DNA of 5,687 nucleotides from Pseudomonadota bacterium (lineage in GTDB: Bacteria > Pseudomonadota > Gammaproteobacteria > Xanthomonadales > Xanthomonadaceae). Below are positions 1-5,639 of the stretch, in pieces (the first letter of the stretch is position 1; the number at the start of each line of letters is the position of its first letter). The notes beneath the pieces were generated by a model that saw only the letters and a list, made by a program, of their open reading frames with translations, was not told the DNA's origin and did not search any database. Position numbers and translations under genes: made by a program. Location: assembly GCA_023444765.1 (NCBI GenBank), contig JAEXLY010000098.1, positions 1-5,687 of the forward strand, in the 5' to 3' direction.

Positions 1-155
1 GCCTCGCCGACCGCTCGCTGCGCCCGCTGCTGCCCGCGCGGCTGCGGGGCATTGCCGCGCAGGACGTGGCCGCCGCGCTGGCGACGGCCGTGCCGCGTGC
101 CAGCGGACGCGTCGTCCTCGATTCGGCCCGCATGCAGGGCGCCGCCTCGACCTGA
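1..155 (+). CDS. C-terminal part of a probable NAD(P)-binding oxidoreductase (partial, 5' end outside window)
   Basis: An open frame enters from the left edge in the frame of base 3, reads 50 codons and stops at TGA 153-155. The visible residues include LLPARLRGIAAQDVAAAL and a closing strand RVVLDSARMQ. I recall this pattern from the C-terminal end of short atypical SDR/NAD(P)H-binding proteins (HTATIP2/YbbY-like), where a helix starting 'I-x-A-x-D-V-A-x-A-L' precedes a strand ending in a residue pair before the last helix. The nucleotide-binding GxxGxxG motif would lie outside the window, so the family call rests on the tail alone. The stop codon lies 43 bases before the fghA start, so both could share a transcript. 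The coding frame itself is well supported by GC-rich third positions and normal amino-acid composition. The product name is tentative. Confidence 0.55.
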   Translation, partial: LADRSLRPLLPARLRGIAAQDVAAALATAVPRASGRVVLDSARMQGAAST

Positions 156-186
156 GGCGCGCAGCCCCGACACACTGGAAGATCCC

Positions 187-193
187 CAGGAGG
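187..193 (+). promoter_or_regulatory. Shine-Dalgarno site of fghA
   Basis: The purine-rich stretch CAGGAGGA sits five to six bases upstream of ATG 199. It is a near-perfect anti-16S match and decides the start: the same open frame runs back to a TTG at base 52, but that extension overlaps the upstream gene and gives an Arg/Pro-rich non-homologous leader. Confidence 0.8.
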
Positions 194-198
194 ACCCC

Positions 199-1029
199 AT
201 GGAACGCATCGAACACCGCGCCTGCTTCGGCGGCTGGCAGGACGTTTACCGCCACCGCTCCGAAGTGCTGGGCTGCGACATGACCGTCGGCGTGTACTTC
301 CCGCCGCAGGCGGCCGAAGGCCCCTGCCCGGTGCTGTACTGGCTCTCGGGCCTGACCTGCACCGAGCAGAACTTCATCACCAAGGCCGGCGCGCAGCGCT
401 ATGCGGCCGAGCACGGGATCATTCTGGTCGCGCCCGACACCAGTCCGCGCGGCGAGGACGTGGCCGACGCCGAGGGCTACGACCTGGGCAAGGGCGCGGG
501 TTTCTACCTCAACGCCACGCAGGACCCCTGGGCGCAGCACTACCGCATGTACGACTACATCGTCGACGAGCTGCCGGCATGGGTAGAGGCCGATCCGGCC
601 GCCAGCGACCGCCGCGCGATCAGCGGCCATTCGATGGGCGGCCACGGCGCGCTGGCCATCGCGCTGCGGAACCCCGGTCGCTACCGCAGCGTGTCGGCGT
701 TCTCGCCCATCGTCGCGCCCAGCCAGGTGCCCTGGGGCCAGAAGGCCTTTGCCGCCTACCTCGGCGAGGACCGCAAGGCCTGGAAGCGGTACGACGCGAC
801 CGAACTGGTGAAGACCGCGCCCGAACGCCTGCCGCTGCTGGTCGACCAGGGCGGCGACGACGAATTCCTCGACGGCCAGCTGCGCCCGCAGCTGCTGCAG
901 GCGGCCTGCGAGGCGGCGGGGCATCCGCTGAACCTGAACATCCGGCCCGGCTACGACCACAGCTACTACTTCATCGCCAGCTTCATCGGCGGGCACATCG
1001 CCCACCACGCCCGCGCCCTGCGCGGCTGA
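199..1029 (+). CDS. fghA: S-formylglutathione hydrolase (esterase D family)
   Basis: This 276-residue cytosolic alpha/beta hydrolase cleaves S-formylglutathione to glutathione and formate, the second step of glutathione-dependent formaldehyde detoxification. The length matches the family (about 275-285 residues). Visible family marks are the conserved block LSGLTCTEQNF (Cys54 near the active site), the nucleophile elbow GHSMGG with Ser145, the acid motif DQGGDDEFL with Asp221 as the likely catalytic acid, and GYDHSYYF with His254 as the catalytic histidine. The N-terminal strand and the C-terminal IGGHIAHHARAL helix are complete. The start at ATG 199 is chosen for its strong ribosome-binding site and because the protein begins as family members do. 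The partner enzyme, S-(hydroxymethyl)glutathione dehydrogenase (adhC/frmA), and the regulator frmR are not in the window. If present nearby, they would lie upstream of the partial oxidoreductase gene. No frameshift or missing key residue is seen. Confidence 0.96.
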   Translation: MERIEHRACFGGWQDVYRHRSEVLGCDMTVGVYFPPQAAEGPCPVLYWLSGLTCTEQNFITKAGAQRYAAEHGIILVAPDTSPRGEDVADAEGYDLGKGAGFYLNATQDPWAQHYRMYDYIVDELPAWVEADPAASDRRAISGHSMGGHGALAIALRNPGRYRSVSAFSPIVAPSQVPWGQKAFAAYLGEDRKAWKRYDATELVKTAPERLPLLVDQGGDDEFLDGQLRPQLLQAACEAAGHPLNLNIRPGYDHSYYFIASFIGGHIAHHARALRG

Positions 1030-1044
1030 GCCGGCGCCGCCGGC
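1030..1044 (+). terminator. Possible weak hairpin after fghA
   Basis: Immediately after the fghA stop, GCCGGC (1030-1035) and a second GCCGGC (1039-1044) can pair across a 3-base loop. An overlapping 12-base perfect palindrome GCCGCCGGCGGC lies at 1036-1047. No T-run follows, so a classical intrinsic terminator is not supported. The element could be a transcript 3'-end stabiliser or chance in GC-rich DNA. Confidence 0.25.
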
Positions 1045-1097
1045 GGCACGGTTCAAGATCCGCGCCGCGCGGCCGTTACCGCTGACGTGCAACCCCC

Positions 1098-1106
1098 GGG
1101 GAGGGG
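1098..1106 (+). promoter_or_regulatory. Shine-Dalgarno site of the MCP-like gene
   Basis: The run GGGGAGGGG ends two bases before ATG 1109, with its GGAG core about five bases from the start. It supports ATG 1109 as the translation start. No convincing -35/-10 pair is visible in the 79-base gap after fghA, so co-transcription with fghA is possible. Confidence 0.6.
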
Positions 1107-1108
1107 AT

Positions 1109-2902
1109 ATGTCAGCGACCGAAGAACCGAGCCTGGCCTGCCTGCCGTCGCTGCCCGATGCGCCGGTCGCCCTGATCCGGCTCGAGGCGGGCGGACGCGT
1201 GCTGGCGCTCAACCGGGCCGCGATCGACCTGCTCGACCTGGCCGGCGCCGATCCGGCCACGCTGTCGTGCGACTGCGTCTGGGGTCTCGCGCCGGGCGAC
1301 CTGTCCGGCGACGAAGGCGTCTGGGTGGCCCCGGGCGCCGATCCCGCGCGACGGGTGTGCTACCAGCTCGACCGCGATGGCGGCGGCTGGCTGCTGTCGC
1401 TGCCCGATGCCGAAAGCGCCGCGCTGTGGCGCGAGCGGGCGGCAGCGACCGCCGCTGTTCCCGCGCCGGCCGAAGACGACGGGCGCGCCGAGCGCCTGCT
1501 GGCCATGGTCGGCGACCGCCTGGCCGCCTGTGAACTCGACCTGGTCCTGGATGCCGGCCACGAAGACGAAGCCGGGGCGCGACGCCTCGCCGCCGGCTTC
1601 GGCAACCTGGCCGAGGCGATCCGGCAGGCGGTGAGCCTGTCGCTGCAGGTCGCGGCCGAAGTGCCGCACGTGGTCTCGGAGAACGACGAACTGGTGCGCC
1701 AGTCGCAGGCCCAGGTGGATGCGCTGGACACGGTGGTGGCCTCGACCCGCCAGCTGCTGGCCGGGCTCGAGGGCCTGCGCGGCGACCTGCGCACGGTGAC
1801 CGAAGTCGCCGCCAGCGCCGACGACAGCGCGCGCGAAGGCGCCACCGCCGCGCGCCCGCGGGCCCCCCCCCAGGCCGCGGTGCAGCAGAGCTCGGCGCGC
1901 GCGAACGACGTGATCGAGGTGATCGACCTGGTCGCGTTCCAGACCAACATCCTCTCGATCAATGCCAGCATCGAGGCCGCGCATGCCGGCCCCGCCGGCC
2001 GCGGCTTCGCGGTGGTCGCGACCGAGATCCGGCGCCTGGCCGAGCGCGCCGCGGAGGCAGCGCGCGATGTGCGCAAGATCATCGGCGAGAACAGCGAGGC
2101 GCTTGGCGAAGGTGCTGCCTCGGCACGCCGCACCGAGCAGGTGCTGGGCGGCATCGGCGGCCTGCTGGGCCGCGCCAGCGCGGCGATCGACACCGTCGCC
2201 GGCGGCATCGCCCAGCAGGGCGATGCGATCGCCGACATCGACCGCGCGGTCGGGCAGGTGGCCGAGCTGGGACGCAGCAACCTCGAGCACGCCGCCAAGG
2301 TGGCCGAGCGCAGCGAGGCGCTGGGTGCCGGCGCCGGCGCGCTGCACGACTGCGTCGGCCTGTTCCGGCTTCCGCCGGACCCGTTGCGCGAGCCGCGCCA
2401 CGCGCGCGCACTGGAACTGGCGCGCGAGGCTTCGGCGTCGATCGGCCAGAGCCTGGAAGAGGCGCTGGCGCAGGGCTGGATCGACGGGGACTCCTTGTTC
2501 TCGCGCGACTACACCGCCATCGAGGGTGTGGAGCCGGCCAAGTACGAAACGCCCTTCGACGCGCTCTGCGACGAATTGCTGCCGCCGCTGCAGGAGCCGG
2601 TGGCCGCTGCGCATCCCTGGATCGTGTTCGCCATCTGCGCCAATCCCGACGGCTACGTGCCGACCCACAACGACCGCTTCTGCCAGCCGCTGACCGGCGA
2701 CCGCGCGCGCGACCTGGTCGGCAACCGCACCAAGCGCATCTTCTCCGACCGGGTCGGCCGCAGTGTCGGCGCGCATACCGATCCCTACCGCCTGCAGGTC
2801 TACCGTCGCGACACCGGACAGATCATGTTCGACATGTCGGTCCCGGTATTCGTCGGCGGTCGCCACTGGGGCGGGTTCCGCGTGGGCTATACGCTGGACT
2901 GA
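1109..2902 (+). CDS. Soluble methyl-accepting chemotaxis-like protein: PAS-like region, signalling hairpin, C-terminal Cache-like domain
   Basis: This 597-residue signal transducer has no signal peptide or membrane segment and is therefore predicted cytoplasmic. Residues about 14-105 look like a PAS fold (APVALIRLEAGGRVLALN start; CxC at Cys54/Cys56). Residues about 166-420 form the chemoreceptor antiparallel coiled coil. Its hairpin tip lies at residues 270-310 and contains VIDLVAFQTNILSINASIEA followed by GRGFAVVATEIRRLAERA, the part that contacts CheA and CheW in canonical receptors. The arms before and after the tip are each about 124 residues. Residues about 433-597 form a globular C-terminal domain ending in RHWGGFRVGY. 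I recall similar domains after the signalling region of other proteobacterial MCP-like proteins, probably Cache-like. A HAMP domain and the CheR-binding NWETF-type tail are absent. Unusual points are His292 and Pro295 at the tip, where canonical receptors have Arg and Glu, and a proline patch (residues 250-254) encoded by a nine-C run. No che genes are in the window, so the output pathway is unknown. Confidence 0.88.
   Translation: MSATEEPSLACLPSLPDAPVALIRLEAGGRVLALNRAAIDLLDLAGADPATLSCDCVWGLAPGDLSGDEGVWVAPGADPARRVCYQLDRDGGGWLLSLPDAESAALWRERAAATAAVPAPAEDDGRAERLLAMVGDRLAACELDLVLDAGHEDEAGARRLAAGFGNLAEAIRQAVSLSLQVAAEVPHVVSENDELVRQSQAQVDALDTVVASTRQLLAGLEGLRGDLRTVTEVAASADDSAREGATAARPRAPPQAAVQQSSARANDVIEVIDLVAFQTNILSINASIEAAHAGPAGRGFAVVATEIRRLAERAAEAARDVRKIIGENSEALGEGAASARRTEQVLGGIGGLLGRASAAIDTVAGGIAQQGDAIADIDRAVGQVAELGRSNLEHAAKVAERSEALGAGAGALHDCVGLFRLPPDPLREPRHARALELAREASASIGQSLEEALAQGWIDGDSLFSRDYTAIEGVEPAKYETPFDALCDELLPPLQEPVAAAHPWIVFAICANPDGYVPTHNDRFCQPLTGDRARDLVGNRTKRIFSDRVGRSVGAHTDPYRLQVYRRDTGQIMFDMSVPVFVGGRHWGGFRVGYTLD
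1863..1871 (+). repeat. Nine-base poly-C tract inside the MCP-like gene
   Basis: Nine consecutive C bases encode the end of Ala252, Pro253, Pro254 and the first base of Gln255, in the N-terminal arm of the predicted coiled coil. It is the longest homopolymer in the window. Such tracts can slip during replication and are also a common place for sequencing indel errors. The frame downstream is intact as given. Confidence 0.9.
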
Positions 2903-2907
2903 CGCGT

Positions 2908-2924
2908 GCCGGCGCCGTGCCGGC
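2908..2924 (+). terminator. Possible hairpin after the MCP-like gene
   Basis: Six bases after the stop codon, GCCGGC (2908-2913) and GCCGGC (2919-2924) can form a six-pair stem with a five-base loop. The same bases are part of a 9-mer CGTGCCGGC repeated directly at 2905-2913 and 2916-2924. No T-run follows, so the terminator call is weak. Confidence 0.3.
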
Positions 2925-2931
2925 CGATGGC

Positions 2932-2938
2932 CTAGTAT
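2932..2938 (+). promoter_or_regulatory. Candidate -10 element (CTAGTAT) of the secreted-protein gene
   Basis: TAGTAT at 2933-2938 is a plausible sigma-70 -10 hexamer in otherwise GC-rich intergenic DNA, about 42 bases before ATG 2980, giving a leader of about 35 bases. No good -35 hexamer lies 16-18 bases upstream. A similar CTAGTCT occurs before the 113-residue gene on the other strand. Confidence 0.35.
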
Positions 2939-2979
2939 CCGGAAAGGCGCGGCCTGGCCGTCGCGCACAGGGGAAATCG

Positions 2980-3555
2980 ATGCGCATGACCACTGCAGTC
3001 CGGCGCGCAGGCGCGCGGGTCCTCGTTCTCGCCGCGCTCGCCACGCCCGCCGCATGGGCGGCCGGAGACGATACCGGCGAGGGCCGCAGCATCGCCAGCG
3101 CGCAGGAATTCCTGCGCCAGGTGCTGCCGGGCAACCGCTATGCGTCCACGGTGATGGCCGACATCCTTGCGCGCGCCGAAAGCGAAGGGCTGCGCGCGGG
3201 GTTCCGCACGCTGCCGGTGATCTTCGACGCCGATCCGGTGTCCGAATGCCGCTCGTTCCTGCTGGCCGACATCAGGGCGACGCTCTTCGTGGTCCGCGAT
3301 CCCGGCACCGGCGACGTGGTGGAGACCCCGCTGGCCGAACTGATGCGCGACGAGGTGGTCGGCAGCCCGGACGGGTTCGACTTCGGCAGCATCCGCGCCC
3401 TGCACCGGGCCGGATCGCGGGTGTTGCTGCGTTTCGCCGGCGAGCGCCGTGATGCGATCGTGTACATGGAAGGCGAGGAGATCGCCGGGCGCGTGCACGC
3501 GGCGTTCGACTACCTGCGTCGGCATTGCGACACCGCCGCCTCGACCGGTTTCTGA
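2980..3555 (+). CDS. Secreted or periplasmic protein of unknown function
   Basis: This 191-residue protein has a typical Sec signal peptide: basic start (MRMTTAVRRAGAR), hydrophobic core VLVLAALATPAAW, and a cleavage site after AWA27 or WAA28. The mature part is about 163 residues and mixed alpha/beta in appearance, with exactly two cysteines (Cys90 in SECRSFL and Cys183 in RRHCD), which could form a disulfide in the periplasm. It has no lipobox and no further membrane segment. I do not recognise the family. The ending, a helix closing in YLRRHCD, resembles secreted hypothetical proteins of Xanthomonadaceae as I remember them. ATG 2980 is preferred over GTG 2917 because it is preceded by AGGGGAAA (2969-2976) and places the basic residues directly before the hydrophobic core. 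The gene has its own candidate promoter. Its stop codon abuts that of the convergent PP-loop gene. Confidence 0.8.
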   Translation: MRMTTAVRRAGARVLVLAALATPAAWAAGDDTGEGRSIASAQEFLRQVLPGNRYASTVMADILARAESEGLRAGFRTLPVIFDADPVSECRSFLLADIRATLFVVRDPGTGDVVETPLAELMRDEVVGSPDGFDFGSIRALHRAGSRVLLRFAGERRDAIVYMEGEEIAGRVHAAFDYLRRHCDTAASTGF

Positions 3556-4245
3556 TCAGCCGCCTGCGGGCGCGGCGAGCGCGAAGTCGGTGACGGCGAA
3601 GCGCTGCTCGCGCAGCCAGGTCGCGCCTTGCACCAGCGTCAGCGGCGAGGCGAACATCGGCCCGGCGTGCACGCAGGTGTGGAACTCGCCGTTCTCGCCG
3701 CAGCGGTCGATGCCCGGCGGCAGCGCAGCGAGCAGGGCATGGTCGAACGCGCGGCCCGCGTGGCCGGCGTCGAGTTGTTGCGTGTCCACGCAGCACAGCG
3801 ACGCGCCCAGTCCCGCACCGACCATCTCGCGCGCCAGGGTCGTGGTGTCGCGGCCGAACAATGGCGTCTCGAGCCGCCAGCCCAGCCGCGCCAGGCTCGC
3901 CTCGCGCCAGGCGCGCAGGTCCGCGAGCAGCAGGTCGCCGGTCGCCAGCGCGTGCAACCCGGGCCAGTGCCGCGCGGCTCCGGCGAGCGCGTCGCCCAGG
4001 GCCTGTTCGTAGGCATCGTTCGACGGTGCCGGCGGCAGGCGGACTTCGAGCAGCGGCAGGCCCGCGGCCTGCGCCTGGGCCCGCAGCACCGTGGCCCCGA
4101 CGCCCTGCATGGACGAGCGGGCCCCATCCGCGTCGAGCGTCGCCAGCAGGCCGACCACCTCGACCTCGCCGCGCGCGCGCAGCAGGTGCAGCGTCCAGGC
4201 CGCATCCTTGCCGCCGCTCCAGGACAGCAGGACCTGCTGGCGCAC
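3556..4245 (-). CDS. PP-loop ATPase, DUF71/COG2102 family (diphthine-ammonia ligase-like)
   Basis: This 229-residue cytosolic adenine-nucleotide alpha hydrolase-type enzyme has the PP-loop SWSGGKD at residues 8-14, which binds and splits ATP to AMP and pyrophosphate. The second family signature is at residues 183-198, GENGEFHTCVHAGPMF. The middle motif PLFGRDT is at 128-134. The length suits the family (about 220-240). In eukaryotes and archaea the family member Dph6 makes the amide of diphthamide, but bacteria lack diphthamide, so that reaction is unlikely here. As I recall, a bacterial subgroup carrying the 'ENGEFHT' version was proposed, from gene neighbourhoods, to act in cobalamin salvage. 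No cobalamin gene is in this window, so substrate and pathway remain open. The start is GTG at 4245, directly after the TGA of the upstream gene in the same frame. No clear ribosome-binding site precedes it, which suggests translational coupling. Confidence 0.88.
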   Translation of the reverse strand: MRQQVLLSWSGGKDAAWTLHLLRARGEVEVVGLLATLDADGARSSMQGVGATVLRAQAQAAGLPLLEVRLPPAPSNDAYEQALGDALAGAARHWPGLHALATGDLLLADLRAWREASLARLGWRLETPLFGRDTTTLAREMVGAGLGASLCCVDTQQLDAGHAGRAFDHALLAALPPGIDRCGENGEFHTCVHAGPMFASPLTLVQGATWLREQRFAVTDFALAAPAGG

Positions 4246-4587
4246 TCAGCCGGTGCGCACGTCGCGCAGTTCCCAGGCGGTGCCGGCCAGCAGGCGCATG
4301 CGGTGCTTGAACACCGTGCCGGGGATCGTGGTCTCGGCGACCAGGTCGATGTGCAGGTCGTGCTGCCGGCCCTCGACGGTGGCGGCGGCGTCGGTGGCAC
4401 CCAGCGCCGGATCGATCGAATCCGGATCGTCCTGGGTCGCCGCCCAGCGCTGGAACAGCCCGTCGTCGCGCAATGCGTCCTGCAGTTCTGCGGCCATGCC
4501 CTCGGCGCTCTGGGAGCGGAAGGCGAACTGGCCCGAGGCACGGACGCGATCGGGGTCGGGCAGGCGGATCATGTAGCGGACGGACAT
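4246..4587 (-). CDS. Small hypothetical protein, first gene of the pair with the PP-loop ATPase
   Basis: A 113-residue soluble protein begins MSVRYMIRLPDP. It has a central helix rich in Ala, Leu and Glu (SAEGMAAELQDALR), an acidic stretch DDPDSIDP, and then strands (DLHIDLVAE, FKHRMRLLAGTAWELRDV). The alternation suggests a small alpha/beta sandwich. It has no signal peptide, cysteine or recognised motif, and I do not recognise the family. The same frame stays open far upstream (to 5679), but that extension is antisense to degV and is rejected. ATG 4587 is the first sensible start after the degV stop. A clear Shine-Dalgarno sequence is not visible, but CTAGTCT lies about 30 bases upstream as a possible -10 element. 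Its TGA is followed immediately by the GTG start of the PP-loop gene, so the two products are probably made together. Confidence 0.72.
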   Translation of the reverse strand: MSVRYMIRLPDPDRVRASGQFAFRSQSAEGMAAELQDALRDDGLFQRWAATQDDPDSIDPALGATDAAATVEGRQHDLHIDLVAETTIPGTVFKHRMRLLAGTAWELRDVRTG

Positions 4588-4615
4588 GGGCGTGGGTCGG
4601 CTTGACGGTGGAGCC

Positions 4616-4622
4616 AGACTAG
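4616..4622 (-). promoter_or_regulatory. Candidate -10 element (CTAGTCT) of the 113-residue gene
   Basis: Read on the minus strand, CTAGTCT lies in the 62-base gap between the degV stop and ATG 4587. TAGTCT as a -10 hexamer would place the transcript start about 20-25 bases before the ATG. No convincing -35 hexamer is seen at normal spacing. It suggests the hypothetical/PP-loop pair may have its own promoter rather than relying only on readthrough from degV. Confidence 0.3.
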
Positions 4623-4649
4623 CAGCGCGGCGTCGAATCGGCGTCGTGG

Positions 4650-5591
4650 TCAACCGAATTCGTGCGGATCGGCCGCGAAGCCGACGCAGATCGCGCCCTT
4701 GCCCACGTTGACCATGCCGGTCAGGCTCATCACCGTCTCGAACACCTCGATGCCGCGTTCGGCGCAGGCGCCGCGCAGCGTGTCGTAGCCGGGCATCGCG
4801 CGCATCTCGTCGAGTTCGCCGCCGTAGCACAAGCACAGGGTGGGGGTGAGCAGCCCGGCCTCGACGCGGCGCGTGGCGAACTCGAACAGCGCGCGCACCG
4901 CCGGATCGAAACCCTTGATCTTGGCCACCGGGCCGGTGTCGCCGCGCCAGCCGCGCAGCACCGGCTTGATGTCGAGCGCGGTACCCAGTGCGGCGCTGAA
5001 CAGGCTGACGCTGCGGTCGCCCTTGTGGCGGGCGCGGTTGCGGATGTAGTACAGGTCGCGCGGCACCAGGTAGCCGTAGGTGTGCAGCGCCAGGTGCTCG
5101 AGCCTGCCGCGGATGCGGCCCGGGCCCTCGCCGGCGGCGCGCAGCCGCACCGCCTCCACCGGCAGGATGCCCTGCGCCGAGAACAGGTTCTGGGTATCGA
5201 TCACGCGCAACGCGAACGGCGTGTTGTGCCCGGCCGCGGTGCGGACGGGCTTGTACTCGTTGAGGATCGCGTAGCTGGCCTGGCGTGCGTTCTCGAAGAT
5301 CTGGCTGCGCGTGCTGGTGACGGTGATGCAGAACACGTGGTCGTAGTCGACCACCAGCCGCTGCAGGAACAGGTCGCGGATCTGCTCGACGCTGAAGGGG
5401 ATGGTCTCGGCGCTGGCGCCACGCTCGGCGATGTGCGCGTGCAGGAAGGCCAGGGTTTCGGCCTCGTCGCGGTAGTCGACCTGCAACTGGTCGTCGATCC
5501 GCACCGAGATCGGCAGGATCTCGACCTCGTTGGCCTTCAGGTAGGCGACCGGCAGGTCGCAGGTCGAATCGACGACGATTCCGATACGCAT
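4650..5591 (-). CDS. DegV-family protein (fatty-acid-binding fold, FakB-like but divergent)
   Basis: This 313-residue cytosolic protein has the DegV two-domain layout. The N-terminal domain begins MRIGIVVDSTCDLP, the family's opening motif, and carries the Ser-containing loop TVTSTRSQIFENA (Ser93), which aligns with ISSxLSGTYQSA. VIDTQNLFSAQGILPVEA matches the family's mid-protein motif. The second part has TALDIKPVL, corresponding to the usual LNIKPIL, and ends with GMVNVGKGAICVGFA. In characterised relatives (FakB of Gram-positive bacteria) the protein presents a fatty acid to the kinase FakA, with Thr, Ser and His around the carboxylate. Here the Ser is kept, but the usual TSQPS is replaced by ETIPF (residues 62-66) and the His of HxGPG by Asn295, so the ligand may differ. 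ATG 5591 is chosen because the protein then starts exactly at the family motif and GGGAG precedes it. No fakA is in the window. Confidence 0.9.
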   Translation of the reverse strand: MRIGIVVDSTCDLPVAYLKANEVEILPISVRIDDQLQVDYRDEAETLAFLHAHIAERGASAETIPFSVEQIRDLFLQRLVVDYDHVFCITVTSTRSQIFENARQASYAILNEYKPVRTAAGHNTPFALRVIDTQNLFSAQGILPVEAVRLRAAGEGPGRIRGRLEHLALHTYGYLVPRDLYYIRNRARHKGDRSVSLFSAALGTALDIKPVLRGWRGDTGPVAKIKGFDPAVRALFEFATRRVEAGLLTPTLCLCYGGELDEMRAMPGYDTLRGACAERGIEVFETVMSLTGMVNVGKGAICVGFAADPHEFG

Positions 5592-5632
5592 CGCAGCTCC
5601 CGTGGGGTCCTCCCCCGCCACGCGATGGACGC

Positions 5633-5638
5633 ATTGTG
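5633..5638 (-). promoter_or_regulatory. Candidate -10 element (CACAAT) of degV
   Basis: On the minus strand CACAAT differs from TATAAT at two positions and lies about 42 bases before ATG 5591. No matching -35 hexamer is seen, so the call is weak. It is the most AT-rich spot in the upstream region. Confidence 0.25.
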
Positions 5639-5639
5639 A

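Noticed and set aside
52..198. 49-residue N-terminal extension of S-formylglutathione hydrolase from TTG 52
   Set aside because: It overlaps the upstream coding region, is Arg/Pro-rich, and ignores the strong ribosome-binding site before ATG 199.
1985..1999. GCCGGC-CCC-GCCGGC hairpin inside the MCP-like gene, similar to the hairpins after fghA and after the MCP-like gene
   Set aside because: GCCGGC is frequent at this base composition, and this copy encodes the conserved receptor tip region, so a shared regulatory element is not supported.
1112..3055. Long open frame of 647 codons on the minus strand opposite the MCP-like gene
   Set aside because: It mirrors the plus-strand gene, as expected in GC-rich DNA. 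The translation is rich in Arg, Gly and His without motifs, while the plus strand has clear receptor domains.
3628..4605. Open frame of 325 codons on the plus strand opposite the PP-loop and 113-residue genes
   Set aside because: It is antisense to two supported genes, has shadow-like Gln/Arg/His-rich composition and no recognisable motif.
4662..5639. Open frame of 325 codons on the plus strand opposite degV
   Set aside because: It is antisense to a gene with conserved DegV motifs and has low-complexity shadow composition.
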